Shown one piece after another: positions 44,711-53,716 of a DNA stretch of 63,509 bases. The position numbers were made by a program, and so were the translations under genes. Each line of letters begins with the position of its first letter. Within the stretch, counting starts at the first letter, position 1. Below the pieces are notes generated by a model. The model did not search any database and was not told the origin of the DNA. It worked only from the letters and a program-made list of their open reading frames with translations. Source of the DNA: an uncultured Clostridia bacterium (GTDB lineage Bacteria; Bacillota; Clostridia; Christensenellales; CAG-138); assembly GCA_947168855.1 (NCBI GenBank), contig CAMVNO010000010.1, positions 1 to 63,509 on the forward strand, written 5' to 3'.

Positions 44711-46183
44711 TCATTTCCCGTTGGAAATACGCCGTTTCTTCCACACATATGCGGCAGCGCCGACGGCGATCGCCGCTGCGACGGTGATCACACCGATCAA
44801 AATCAGCGGCAGCGGATCCTTTTTGGGCGTCTGCGGTTCCGGCACAGGCGTCTGAGGCGCCTCGGTCGGCACGAATTCGGATTCGGGTTCCGGCGCAGGC
44901 TCTTCGGTCGGTTCCGGTGTCGGTTCCTCGGTGGGCTCCGGCGTCGGTTCCTCGGTGGGTTCCGGCGTCGGTTCCTCGGTCGGCTCCGGCGTGGGCGGCG
45001 GTTCGTAGCCGGCAAACAGCGTTTCGTCGATGTTGTCAAAGATATCGTCTCCGACCGGCACGACGCCCTCCGCCATGCCGAAACGGTTGAACGCGTAACT
45101 GTCGTCGTCCTCGGTGACCCTGAACCGGTACTGCTGCTGCGATTCGTGCATCTTGTATGCCGCGCGCGCGACCTCAAACGCCGTTTCACCGCCGAACGCG
45201 GACAGCGGCGTATGCGAATCGACCGTGATCGGATTCTCCTGATAGAGGTGCAAAAACAGCTTCTGCACCTGCCAGGTTCCGTAAAGCTGCGCCGATTCCG
45301 GATCGTAGGTCGCATCCGCGGCAAGCCGGAACGCCTCGCGCGAAGCTTTGGATACGAACACATGCTGCCAGTGTCCGTACTCGCCGTTTTCATCCTGCGC
45401 AAAGACGACGAGCGGTCTGTACCTGCGGTAGATGCGAACGATGTTCTGAAGCAGATCCTCATACTTGAACTTTGCCCGCTTCTCCTTCGTCGCGTTCTCC
45501 ACAACGTCCTTCATGCCGAGAAAGATCGGATAGCAGCGGATCCCCATTCGCCATGCACAGTTTTCCGCTTCGCGGATGCGCAGGTACCGCTGCGTCGTCA
45601 CATACACGACAGTGCCCACATACCCCTGCTCCGCGCCGTAGGTCGGCGGAATGCTGCCGAGGAAGAGCACATCGTCGTCCATGTGCGTGGAAAGAAGAAG
45701 ATAATCGAGATGATCCGGCGTCGGTTCCCAGTCGTGATACGGCTCCGGCAGCTCGCCCGGACCGTACACCTCGCAGGTCTGGATCTGCATTCCTTCCCCG
45801 CCCGCCTGCACGACTGCCTTGCGCGCATCCGGCAGGAGCGTCGTGAACGTTTCGTAGAACACCGGGAGCGCATCCTCGACGAGAAGCGTGCCGTCCGCGC
45901 CGTACTGCAGGATATGTACGTCGTTCGGCAGGACCTTCCATCTCAGGCACAGACGTGCGCCTTCAAACGCCTCCTTCCACGTCATCGAGAAGGAATCGTT
46001 CGGTTCAAAGATCTGATAATGATCCGAATCCCGCAGGATGCGGCTTGCCGCATAGCGGTATTCCCCGAAATCAAAGGTGTACCTGTCCGTCTCTTTTTTC
46101 GCTTTCTCCGTGTCCGCGTGCGCGGGTACTGCCGCCGGCAGGAGAAGCAGCATGCAAATGATCAAAATAAAAATCCGTTTCAT
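44711..46183 (-). CDS. Exported PIG-L family deacetylase with C-terminal membrane anchor
   Basis: A 490-residue protein. Signal peptide (about 1-25, ending AHA), a beta-rich N-terminal region, then a GlcNAc-PI de-N-acetylase-like domain from about 158, with the zinc motif HPDDE-like STHMDDDVLFLG (about 163-174) and a later His pair in YGHWQHVF. A Thr/Pro/Glu linker of near-identical repeats (about 394-444) leads to a final helix (about 456-478) and basic tail. Relatives remove acetyl groups from amino sugars or mycothiol/bacillithiol precursors; export suggests a wall or glycan substrate. Start at 46183 fits the signal peptide; a longer frame to 46570 is not credible. Confidence 0.82.
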   Translation of the reverse strand: MKRIFILIICMLLLLPAAVPAHADTEKAKKETDRYTFDFGEYRYAASRILRDSDHYQIFEPNDSFSMTWKEAFEGARLCLRWKVLPNDVHILQYGADGTLLVEDALPVFYETFTTLLPDARKAVVQAGGEGMQIQTCEVYGPGELPEPYHDWEPTPDHLDYLLLSTHMDDDVLFLGSIPPTYGAEQGYVGTVVYVTTQRYLRIREAENCAWRMGIRCYPIFLGMKDVVENATKEKRAKFKYEDLLQNIVRIYRRYRPLVVFAQDENGEYGHWQHVFVSKASREAFRLAADATYDPESAQLYGTWQVQKLFLHLYQENPITVDSHTPLSAFGGETAFEVARAAYKMHESQQQYRFRVTEDDDSYAFNRFGMAEGVVPVGDDIFDNIDETLFAGYEPPPTPEPTEEPTPEPTEEPTPEPTEEPTPEPTEEPAPEPESEFVPTEAPQTPVPEPQTPKKDPLPLILIGVITVAAAIAVGAAAYVWKKRRISNGK

Positions 46184-46190
46184 GCGGTAC

Positions 46191-46196
46191 AGTGTA
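46191..46196 (-). promoter_or_regulatory. Possible -10 element for PIG-L gene
   Basis: Minus strand TACACT seven bases before the ATG, with a poor -35 (TTTTCC, 46214-46219). No ribosome site precedes the ATG. If real, the transcript would be nearly leaderless. Confidence 0.35.
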
Positions 46197-46247
46197 TCAC
46201 ACTTTTTTCTCCCGGAAAAGACTTTTTTCGAAAAAAACCGCAGAGAA

Positions 46248-46273
46248 AAACGGTCCGCAGAAGCAGACCGTTT
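46248..46273 (-). terminator. Terminator of the ssnA-ygfK-xdh operon
   Basis: Minus strand stem AAACGGTC/GACCGTTT (46266-46273, 46248-46255) followed by more T. It lies about 130 bases past the xdh stop; a second GC-rich hairpin around 46350-46382 has no T-run. The rest of this 220-base gap holds no gene I can support. Confidence 0.7.
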
Positions 46274-46403
46274 CAAAAGCGCCGGGCCCCGGAGGAACAG
46301 ACTTGCTCCGACCGTTTGCCCGTCATTCTTTCCGCCGGATGCAGGCGCTGCGGCACCGTCTCTGCGTGTGCCCCGCAGCGCTTTTCGGACTGTCCGGCTC
46401 TCT

Positions 46404-48968
46404 CTATTTCTTCCGGCTGTACGGCGTGTCCGGAAGCGGCAGCACCGTGCGGAAGACGCCGTCGCGGTTAAAATACGCGTTCTGTACCGCGGGCGCGGTC
46501 GGGATCGTGCAGATCTCGCCGATGCCCTTCGCGCCGCAGGCAAGCCCGTCTTTGGTCGCCTTCTCCACAAGGATCGCCTGCACCTCCGGCGTTTTGTCCG
46601 CGCGGAACAGCCCCAAAGTGCCGTATTTTGCGGTGGGTTTGCCGTCCTTTAAGGGGAAATCCTCCGTCAGCGCGTAGCCTAAGCCCATCACGACGCCGCC
46701 CTCGATCTGTCCCTCGGCGGACCGCGGATTGACCGCCACGCCGAGATCGTGGATCGCCGTCACGCGCTTTACCGTGCCGTCGTCGTTCAGCTCGACCACA
46801 TGCGTCGCGTAGCCGTACGCGATGTGCGAAACCGGATTCGGCTTGTCGCTGCCGAGCTTATCCGTGACGCCCGTGTACTCGCCGAGGAACGAACGTCCCT
46901 CCAGCGCGTCCCACGAGCCTTCTTTTTCGAGCGCTTCTCTGATCTGCTTTGCGGCGCGGACGACCGCCTCGCCGGTGAACAGCGTCTGCCGCGACGCTGT
47001 GGTGTTGCCCGCGTCCGGCGCAAGCGCAGTGTCGGGCGTGCAGTAATGCACGCGTTCGTGCGGAATCTTAAGAATCTCCGCCGCCATCTGCGTCTGCACG
47101 GTTCCCATGCCCTGCCCGATGCACGCCGCGGACGAATGCAGGTATACCTCGCCGCCCTTCACCTCGATGCGGCAGCGTCCGGTGTCCGGTATGCCGACGC
47201 CGAGCCCCGCGTTTTTCATGGCGCAGGCGACGCCCGCCTTCGGATCGCGTTCGAGGATCGGACGCGCGGCGTCGAGCGTTTCAACGAGCGCAGTCGTTTC
47301 GTCGGCGATCTGCCCGTTCGGCAGCACCTGCCCGGGGCGGATCGCGTTGCGGTAGCGGATCTCGAACGCCGAGATCCCCACCAGCTTTGCAAGCTCGTTC
47401 AGGTTGCATTCGGTGGCAAAGCAGCTCTGCGTGACGCCGAACCCGCGGAACGCGCCCGCCGGCGGATTGTTCGTATAGATCGCCTTGCCGTCGATGTCGA
47501 TGTTCTGATAGTTATAGGGTCCCGCGGCATGCGTGCACGCGCGCTGCAGCACCGGTCCGCCGAGCGAAGCGTACGCGCCGGTGTCACTTACCAGCGTCGC
47601 CTTCATGCCGGTCAGAATTCCGTTTTCGTCGCAGGCGGTGGTGAACTCCATTTCCATTGCGTGGCGCTTCGGATGGATAAGAAGGCTCTCGGCGCGCGAG
47701 AACGCGACCTTGACGGGGCGGTTCGTGTGCCATGCCAGAAGCGCCGCGTGGTGCTGTACGCTCATATCCTCCTTGCCGCCGAAGCCGCCGCCGACCATCA
47801 TTGCGGTCACGCGGACCCTGTCCTGCGGCAGCCCCAGCATCTGCGCGCATTCCTTGCGCGTCTGATAGATGCCCTGATCGCCGGAAAAGATGCGCACGCC
47901 GTCGCCCTCGCGGTACGCCACGGCGCACTCGGGTTCCAGAAACGCGTGGTCCGTCGGCGGCGTGGAATAGCGATGCGTCACGACATACTTGCTGTTTCGG
48001 ATCGCCTCGTCGGCGTTGCCGCGCACAAGGTGTTCGTGCGAAAGCACGTTCGTGCCGTTCGACGCGTGGACCAGGATCTCGTCTTTGAGACCGTCCGTCA
48101 TGTTCAGCACGGGCGGAAGCTCCTCGTATTCGACCCGGACCATCGCCGCCGCCGCGCGCGCCTGTTCCCCGGTCTCCGCCGCGACCAAAGCGATCGCGTC
48201 GCCTAAGAAGTGCGTGATCGAGCCTTCCGGGATCATCACGTCGTAGTCCTGCTTCAAATGCCCGATCTTGACCGTGCCGGGGATGTCCTTTGCCGTCAGT
48301 ACGCATACCACGCCGGGTGCCGCCTTTGCCGCGCTCGTGTCGATCGAAAGCACCCTTGCACGCGGATAGTCGCTGCGCTTTGCCGTGCCGTACAGCATTC
48401 CGTCGAGATAGAGATCGTCGGCGTATTTCGCGTCGCCGAGCGCCTTGCCCGGCGCGTCCACGCGGTCGAGGTTTTCGCCCACGACGCCTTTCAACACGCG
48501 CCTCGGAACCTCCCCGCCCTCGCGGAACGTCTTTGCCGCTAGCAGGATCGCTTCCTCGATCTTTTTATACCCGGTGCAGCGGCAGATGTTCATGCGGATC
48601 GCGTTCTTGACGTCCGCAATCGTCGGGTCCGGATTCCGGTCCAATAGCCCCTTTGCCGCCATCACCATGCCGGGCGTACAGAAGCCGCACTGGACCGCGC
48701 CCGCTTCGGTGAACGCGTACGCATAGACTTCGCGCTCGCGCGGGGTCAGCCCCTCGCAGGTGATGATCTGCTTCCCCTCCATGCGGTCGGTCTGCTGCAC
48801 GCAGGCTTTCGTCGCCTTGCCGTCGATCAGCACGGTGCACGTGCCGCACGCGCCCTCCGAGCAGCCGTTTTTGACGCTCGTGAGATGCAGATCGTCCCGC
48901 AGGAAGCGGATCAGTTTTTTGTTTTCGGGGCAGGTCACAGCCCGTCCGTTGACCGTAAAGGTCGCCAT
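46404..48968 (-). CDS. Selenium-dependent-type xanthine dehydrogenase (molybdopterin hydroxylase, FeS-Mo fusion)
   Basis: An 854-residue fusion. The N-terminal 2Fe-2S ferredoxin domain has NGCSEGACGTCTVL plus a fourth Cys; a second 2Fe-2S domain has QCGFCTPGM and MNICRCTGY (to about 155). The molybdopterin part (from about 165) has GGGFGGKEDM (about 396), AFRGFGV, and the C-terminal GAKGIGEI with the likely catalytic Glu (about 813). Length and fusion match the Se-dependent XDH family in which a labile selenium ligand is needed. No FAD (XdhB) subunit is encoded nearby; YgfK may be the electron partner. Substrate probably a purine or other N-heterocycle (inference). Confidence 0.88.
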   Translation of the reverse strand: MATFTVNGRAVTCPENKKLIRFLRDDLHLTSVKNGCSEGACGTCTVLIDGKATKACVQQTDRMEGKQIITCEGLTPREREVYAYAFTEAGAVQCGFCTPGMVMAAKGLLDRNPDPTIADVKNAIRMNICRCTGYKKIEEAILLAAKTFREGGEVPRRVLKGVVGENLDRVDAPGKALGDAKYADDLYLDGMLYGTAKRSDYPRARVLSIDTSAAKAAPGVVCVLTAKDIPGTVKIGHLKQDYDVMIPEGSITHFLGDAIALVAAETGEQARAAAAMVRVEYEELPPVLNMTDGLKDEILVHASNGTNVLSHEHLVRGNADEAIRNSKYVVTHRYSTPPTDHAFLEPECAVAYREGDGVRIFSGDQGIYQTRKECAQMLGLPQDRVRVTAMMVGGGFGGKEDMSVQHHAALLAWHTNRPVKVAFSRAESLLIHPKRHAMEMEFTTACDENGILTGMKATLVSDTGAYASLGGPVLQRACTHAAGPYNYQNIDIDGKAIYTNNPPAGAFRGFGVTQSCFATECNLNELAKLVGISAFEIRYRNAIRPGQVLPNGQIADETTALVETLDAARPILERDPKAGVACAMKNAGLGVGIPDTGRCRIEVKGGEVYLHSSAACIGQGMGTVQTQMAAEILKIPHERVHYCTPDTALAPDAGNTTASRQTLFTGEAVVRAAKQIREALEKEGSWDALEGRSFLGEYTGVTDKLGSDKPNPVSHIAYGYATHVVELNDDGTVKRVTAIHDLGVAVNPRSAEGQIEGGVVMGLGYALTEDFPLKDGKPTAKYGTLGLFRADKTPEVQAILVEKATKDGLACGAKGIGEICTIPTAPAVQNAYFNRDGVFRTVLPLPDTPYSRKK

Positions 48969-48987
48969 AAGCCTCTCCTTTCGGCGT

Positions 48988-51963
48988 TCAGCCGATCAAG
49001 TAGTGGTAATCTTTGAGAACCGTTTCGATCAGCGCCTTCGCGTCCGGATCGATCGGATCGCGGTCGAGATCGACCGTTTTCACTTCGTCAAGACGCAGCT
49101 TCACAACGCGGTCATTGAGCGGCAGGAAGCCCCTGTTTTCGGAGCCCGTAAATTCGGCTTCGGTCGCAAACAGCGTGAACTTCTCCTTGTACGGTTTCGA
49201 ATCGTACGGGCAGAACACGAGGCAGTTGCCGCACTCGTTGCACATCTTATCGACGTGCAGGATCTGCGGCTTCGCCTTGCCGGGCACGCGGATCGCGACG
49301 TTCGCGCGGTTCGGGCACACCTGCACGCAGCATTCGCACACCGTTCCGCAGTTCAGACAGCGCTCGCGCTCCTTTTCCGCCTGCTCGTAATCCTTCAATA
49401 TGCCCTGCTTTGCAAAACACGCTTCTTCGGTCGTCTGCGCGGCTTCGGGGATCGCGTACGCATATGTGCCGACGATCGCGTCCGCAACGGTACGCGCGTC
49501 AGCAATGCCCTCCACGACGGTCGCGGGTCCGCGGCTTGCGTCGCCGATCACATAGACATGCTCGCGGGACGTCTTAAGGTTCGCGTCGGCGATCACCCTG
49601 CCGCGCGCGTCGAGCGCGACGCCGTTTTCCGTGAAGATCGCGGTCTCGACCTTTTCACCGACCGCCGCGATCAGCGTGTCGCAGGGCAGCTTCGCCTGTT
49701 CGCCGGTTTCGACAGGGCTGCGTCTGCCGGATGCATCCGGCTCGCCGAGCCGCATCACATTGCACAGAAGCTGTCCGTTTTCGAGCGCGACCGGCGCTAA
49801 AAGCTCGCAGAAGCGCACGCCGTCCTCCTTCGCAAGCTGCAATTCCTCCTCGTCCGCGGGCATCTGCTTTGCCGTGCGGCGGTAGACGAGCCGCACGGTT
49901 TTGACGCCCTTTTCGCGCTTCGCGGCGCGCGCGGCGTCCATGGCGGTATTGCCGCCGCCGATGACGATCACGTTTTCGCCCATCGGCTGAAGTGTGCCCG
50001 CCTTGCTCTCCTCGAGGAAGCGGATGACGTTCATCGCCTCGCCTGCTGCAAGGCGCATCTTCCCTTCCGCCCACGCGCCGATCGCATAGACGACGTCGGA
50101 GAAGCCTTCCGAAAACAGCGCGTCCGCCTTCGGCGCAGGCGTGTTCGTGCGGATCTCGACGCCCATTGCGCGAAGGATCGTTTCGTCGTTGTCGATCGCT
50201 TCCGAACCGATACGGAATTCCGGAATGACGTACCGCACGACGCCGCCGAGCTTTTCCCGCTTTTCAAACAGCGTCACGGACGCGCCCTGCCGCGCAAGGA
50301 AGAACGCCGCCGCGAGCCCAGCGGGACCGCCGCCGATCACGGCGACCTTTTTGCCGTTCGGCTCTGCGGGTTTGAGGCTTTTGAGAAGCGCATCCAGTCC
50401 GTTTTCCGCCGCGGTGCGCTTTGCCCTGCGGATGCGGATCGACTCCTCGTAAAAGTGTCTCGTGCACTTGTCCGCGCAGCGGTGCGGGCAGATCGTGCCG
50501 GTGATGAACGGCAGCGGATTCTTTTCGACGATGAGCTTCAAAGCCCCGTCATAGTCTCCCTTGCCGACAAGCTCGATATACTGCGGGATATCCTGACGGA
50601 TCGGACAGCCGTGCGTGCAGGGCGCGGTGAAGCAGTCGAACAGTGGAACCTTGTCTTTGAGCTTGCGTTCCGGCTGCGGCTTTTGGGGCTTTGTGTTGCG
50701 CACGGATGCGCGCGCCTGTTTACTTAACAGCGCTATGGCGCCGACCTTCACGCCCGTGAACGGCTCATACGGAAGCGCGTCGCAGATCGTTCCGAGCTGT
50801 GTAAGCCGCTGATACCCGCCGGGCTTTAAGATCGTCGTGGCAAGCGTGATCGGCCAGATGCCGGCTTTGAAGAGTTCCGCGATGTTGAACGCGTCGACGC
50901 CGCCCGAGAACGACAGCCGGAGCTTGCCGTCAAATTCCTCGCTCATGCGTTTCGCCATCTCGATCGTTAAGGGATAGAGCGAGCGCCCGGACATGTACAT
51001 TTCGCTGCTCGGAAGCTCGCCGCGCGTGACGTCGACCGGGAAGGTGTTGCTGAGCTTGAGCCCGAAGGTCACGCCGTTTTCCGCCGCAAGCGCAAGCAGC
51101 CGTCTGAACATCGGCACCGCGTCCCGATACTGCAGGTCCTCGTTGAAATGGTGCTCGTCGAACGCAACGTAGTCGAAGCCGAGCTCGTCGAGCGTTTTGC
51201 GCGCGTAGGCGTAGCCCAGAATCGTCGGGTTGCATTTCACGAACGTGTTCAGCTTCTTGGTGTCGATGAGATACCCCGCGATCCGCTCGATCTCCTGCGG
51301 CGGGCAGCCGTGGAGCGTGGACAGCGTGATCGAGGTGCACACATGCGGATCGATCGAGGCAAGATAGCGTTCGTCGATATGCTCGAACCGGTCGAGGTTT
51401 GCCCGCGTCCAGTCCATACACTCCGCCCAGATCGCGGTACGGCTTGCGTCCTTGAGCCCTTCGATGAACGCGTCGATCTTCGGAGACGTGATGCCCGCAA
51501 AATCGTAGCCGACGCTCATATTGAAGATGAATCCGTTCGGATCGCCCCAGCCGAATTTCTTGGTGAACAGCTTGAGCATGAACCATGCCTTGACGTACTC
51601 AGTAAGCGCCTGCGGCACGGTGAGCTCGGTGGACCATTCGCAGTTGTAGCACTCGTCCTTCGCCACGATGCAGGGCTTGCCGATGCAGGCGGCAAGCTCG
51701 TCGCCGTCCATGATCTGCACGGTCTTGAGCTCAAAGAAGCGCGCGCCGGCATAGTACGCGGCAAGAATGTTCTGCGTGAGCTGCGTATTCGGACCCGCGG
51801 CGGGACCGAACGGCGTTTCCATCGTCTCGCCGAAGATCGAAAGCAGCTTGCCCGGCACGGGTTTATAGGGGCGCTTTACCCCGAACACGCTGCCGGTTTT
51901 GTATTCAGATAGGACCCATTCGACGAGCTCGCGGAACGGGATCGGCGTCATTCGATCGGACAT
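48988..51963 (-). CDS. ygfK: YgfK-type putative selenate reductase / flavoprotein FeS oxidoreductase
   Basis: A 991-residue multidomain protein. The N-terminus resembles dihydroorotate/dihydropyrimidine dehydrogenase barrels (about 1-440). A Cys-rich linker (CFTAPCTHGCPIRQ, about 444) and a glutamate-synthase-like FAD/NADPH module follow (VAVIGGGPAGLAAAF about 544; VIVIGGGNTAMDAA). The C-terminus holds ferredoxin-type clusters (CLNCGTVCECCVQVC about 870; CNECGNCLVFC about 908). The family was named for selenate reduction, but its conserved place beside SsnA and a Mo hydroxylase suggests a role in purine catabolism. It lies 12 bases after ssnA and 19 before xdh. Confidence 0.9.
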   Translation of the reverse strand: MSDRMTPIPFRELVEWVLSEYKTGSVFGVKRPYKPVPGKLLSIFGETMETPFGPAAGPNTQLTQNILAAYYAGARFFELKTVQIMDGDELAACIGKPCIVAKDECYNCEWSTELTVPQALTEYVKAWFMLKLFTKKFGWGDPNGFIFNMSVGYDFAGITSPKIDAFIEGLKDASRTAIWAECMDWTRANLDRFEHIDERYLASIDPHVCTSITLSTLHGCPPQEIERIAGYLIDTKKLNTFVKCNPTILGYAYARKTLDELGFDYVAFDEHHFNEDLQYRDAVPMFRRLLALAAENGVTFGLKLSNTFPVDVTRGELPSSEMYMSGRSLYPLTIEMAKRMSEEFDGKLRLSFSGGVDAFNIAELFKAGIWPITLATTILKPGGYQRLTQLGTICDALPYEPFTGVKVGAIALLSKQARASVRNTKPQKPQPERKLKDKVPLFDCFTAPCTHGCPIRQDIPQYIELVGKGDYDGALKLIVEKNPLPFITGTICPHRCADKCTRHFYEESIRIRRAKRTAAENGLDALLKSLKPAEPNGKKVAVIGGGPAGLAAAFFLARQGASVTLFEKREKLGGVVRYVIPEFRIGSEAIDNDETILRAMGVEIRTNTPAPKADALFSEGFSDVVYAIGAWAEGKMRLAAGEAMNVIRFLEESKAGTLQPMGENVIVIGGGNTAMDAARAAKREKGVKTVRLVYRRTAKQMPADEEELQLAKEDGVRFCELLAPVALENGQLLCNVMRLGEPDASGRRSPVETGEQAKLPCDTLIAAVGEKVETAIFTENGVALDARGRVIADANLKTSREHVYVIGDASRGPATVVEGIADARTVADAIVGTYAYAIPEAAQTTEEACFAKQGILKDYEQAEKERERCLNCGTVCECCVQVCPNRANVAIRVPGKAKPQILHVDKMCNECGNCLVFCPYDSKPYKEKFTLFATEAEFTGSENRGFLPLNDRVVKLRLDEVKTVDLDRDPIDPDAKALIETVLKDYHYLIG

Positions 51964-51975
51964 AGTGACCTCCTT

Positions 51976-53304
51976 TTACGCGTTCACCGCCGCCCAGAGC
52001 TTCTTTGCGCTCTCGCGGCACTTTGCCATGAGTTCCTTCTCATCGCAAACCAACAGTTCGCGATCCTTCATCAGCACTTTGCCGTTGCACATCGTGGTCA
52101 CGACGGATCTGCCGTTCATGCCGAAGAGGATGTGCGAGTTTGCGTTGTTCCCGTCCATCGGCGTCAGCGGATCGTAATCCGTCACGATGATATCCGCGTA
52201 CGCGCCGGGCTTCAGAACGCCCAAAGGCGCGTTGAAATACCGCCCCGCGATCGCCGCGTTGCCGTTGAACAGCATATCCGGGATCTCGCCCCACGCGACC
52301 GTCGGATCGCACAGGTGGTGCTTGTGGATGATGTTGCCGACCTTGTAGCTTTCGAGCATGTCGTTCGTGTAGCCGTCGGTGCCGAGACCCAAGAGAAGCC
52401 CGAGCTTTTTCATGTGGATGACCGGACCGCAGCCCACCGCGTTGCCCATGTTGGATTCCGGATTGTGCACGACCGCGGTGTCCGTCGCCTTCAATAGCTC
52501 CATCTCCGCCTTGTTGATGTGTACGCAGTGGATCGCAAGCGTTTTATTGCCGAGGATGCCTGCGTCATAGAATCGGTTGATGATGCGCTTGCCGTACTTA
52601 TTGAGAGAGTCCTGCAGATCCCCCGGTCCCTCGGCGCAATGGACGTGGAAGCCCGCTTCCTTTCCGCCGTGCTCAAGGCAGTCCTCGAGCGTTTTGTCGG
52701 AGAGCGTGAACGCCGCGTGCAGACCCATCATGCCCTTGACCATATCGCTGTCGTCCGCCGCCGCCTTTTGGATGAAGCGCTCGTTTTCGAGGATCGACTG
52801 CATGCGCTTTTCCTCGCCGTCGCGATCACTTACCTCATAGCAGAGCGAGGTACGCACGCCGAATTCCCTTGCGGCTTCATGGATCTCGTCCAAAGAGCCG
52901 GGAATGTCGAAAAAGCTTGCGTGATGATCGAATACGGTCGTCACGCCGTTTTTGATGCAGTCGGCGTAGACCGCCTTTGCGGAGAGGAGATCGTTCTCCT
53001 TGGTGAGACAGCGGTCGATCTTCCACCACATGCCCTCCAGGATGTCGTTGAAATTATGCGGGTTGTAGCCGCGGATCGAAAGCCCTCTTGCAAACGCGCT
53101 GTAGATGTGGTTATGCATGTTGATAAGCCCCGGCATGATCACGCCGCCGTTTGCGTCGATCCACTCCGCGTCCGGATACTTTGCCCGAAGCGCCGCCGTT
53201 TCGCCGACCTCCTTCACATAGCGTCCCTCGACCGCGACCGCGCCGTTTTCAAAGAACTCCGCGCCGTTTCTCGTCAGCAGTCTGCCGTTTCCGATCAGGA
53301 TCAT
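51976..53304 (-). CDS. ssnA: SsnA family amidohydrolase
   Basis: A 442-residue metal-dependent hydrolase of the TRZ/ATZ/SsnA group, named a putative selenium-metabolism protein from its genomic partners. The metal motif GLINMHNHIYSAF (His-x-His near 63-65) and the later HVHCAEG and LAIHCVHINKAE (His) and LGLGTDGYTND (Asp) segments complete the site. Similar enzymes remove amino groups from guanine, cytosine or chloro-triazines. The ATG at 53304 has GGGAG upstream and matches the family length. First gene of ssnA-ygfK-xdh. Confidence 0.9.
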   Translation of the reverse strand: MILIGNGRLLTRNGAEFFENGAVAVEGRYVKEVGETAALRAKYPDAEWIDANGGVIMPGLINMHNHIYSAFARGLSIRGYNPHNFNDILEGMWWKIDRCLTKENDLLSAKAVYADCIKNGVTTVFDHHASFFDIPGSLDEIHEAAREFGVRTSLCYEVSDRDGEEKRMQSILENERFIQKAAADDSDMVKGMMGLHAAFTLSDKTLEDCLEHGGKEAGFHVHCAEGPGDLQDSLNKYGKRIINRFYDAGILGNKTLAIHCVHINKAEMELLKATDTAVVHNPESNMGNAVGCGPVIHMKKLGLLLGLGTDGYTNDMLESYKVGNIIHKHHLCDPTVAWGEIPDMLFNGNAAIAGRYFNAPLGVLKPGAYADIIVTDYDPLTPMDGNNANSHILFGMNGRSVVTTMCNGKVLMKDRELLVCDEKELMAKCRESAKKLWAAVNA

Positions 53305-53340
53305 AAAGCCACACTCCCTCAATGTAATATTTATGAATAT

Positions 53341-53369
53341 ATTATACATGATATTGCATGGAATGGCAA
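53341..53369 (-). promoter_or_regulatory. Sigma-A promoter for ssnA operon
   Basis: Minus strand -35 TTGCCA (53364-53369), 17-base spacer, perfect -10 TATAAT (53341-53346), 37 bases before the ssnA ATG. Confidence 0.85.
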
Positions 53370-53502
53370 GCCGTTTCGGAACGCGGTTTTTTGCGTCCGT
53401 TCCGCTTCCGGTCCTCCCGCAGCGGCGTCGGAATTCCGGGAAAAAAATCCGAAGAAGTTCACAGGAAAAAAAGAGGATTTCGCCGTTTTCTGTCGTATTA
53501 TT

Positions 53503-53614
53503 TAATAAACCTGTTTATTAAGAAACTTATTTATATAATAAACCTGTTTATTAAGAAACCTGTTTATTAAAACTTATATATAAGAAACCTGTTTATTAAG
53601 AAACCTGTTTATTC
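53503..53614. repeat. Seven-unit AT-rich direct repeat, core AAACCTGTTTATT
   Basis: Five perfect copies of the 13-mer at 53507-53519, 53540-53552, 53556-53568, 53585-53597 and 53601-53613, plus two degenerate copies at about 53523 and 53570 (AAACTTAT core). Intervals between perfect copies are 33, 16, 29 and 16 bases, so the true period is close to 16. The flank AATAAAC...GTTTATT makes the first two perfect units imperfect palindromes. It lies 46 bases before the thrC -35. Confidence 0.9.
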
Positions 53615-53659
53615 AAACCGGCGGGAGGCTTTTGCCCCGCCGGTGAACAAAGAAGGATG

Positions 53660-53688
53660 TTGCAAAGAACCCCGCTTCGGTGTATGAT
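53660..53688 (+). promoter_or_regulatory. Sigma-A promoter for thrC
   Basis: -35 TTGCAA (53660-53665), 17-base spacer, -10 TATGAT (53683-53688), 28 bases before the thrC ATG. Confidence 0.8.
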
Positions 53689-53716
53689 GAAAGGAGAATC
53701 GAAAAGGAGCGAACCC

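Larger units (their letters stand above)
53305..53716. other. 412-base divergent intergenic region
   Basis: It contains, from left to right, the ssnA promoter, about 130 bases with no gene, a 7-unit AT-rich repeat array, a GC-rich hairpin (53618-53625/53636-53643) and the thrC promoter. I see no small gene or known riboswitch here. Confidence 0.7.

Noticed and set aside
46404-48968. Selenocysteine codon in the xanthine dehydrogenase
   Set aside because: No in-frame TGA; in this family selenium is a labile ligand rather than selenocysteine.
53503-53614. CRISPR array
   Set aside because: The repeats are 13-16 bases, back to back or separated by degenerate copies, with no unique spacers and no cas genes.
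53305-53716. Riboswitch or T-box upstream of ssnA or thrC
   Set aside because: The leaders are only about 30 bases on either side of the promoters, too short for a known aptamer, and no T-box motif is seen.
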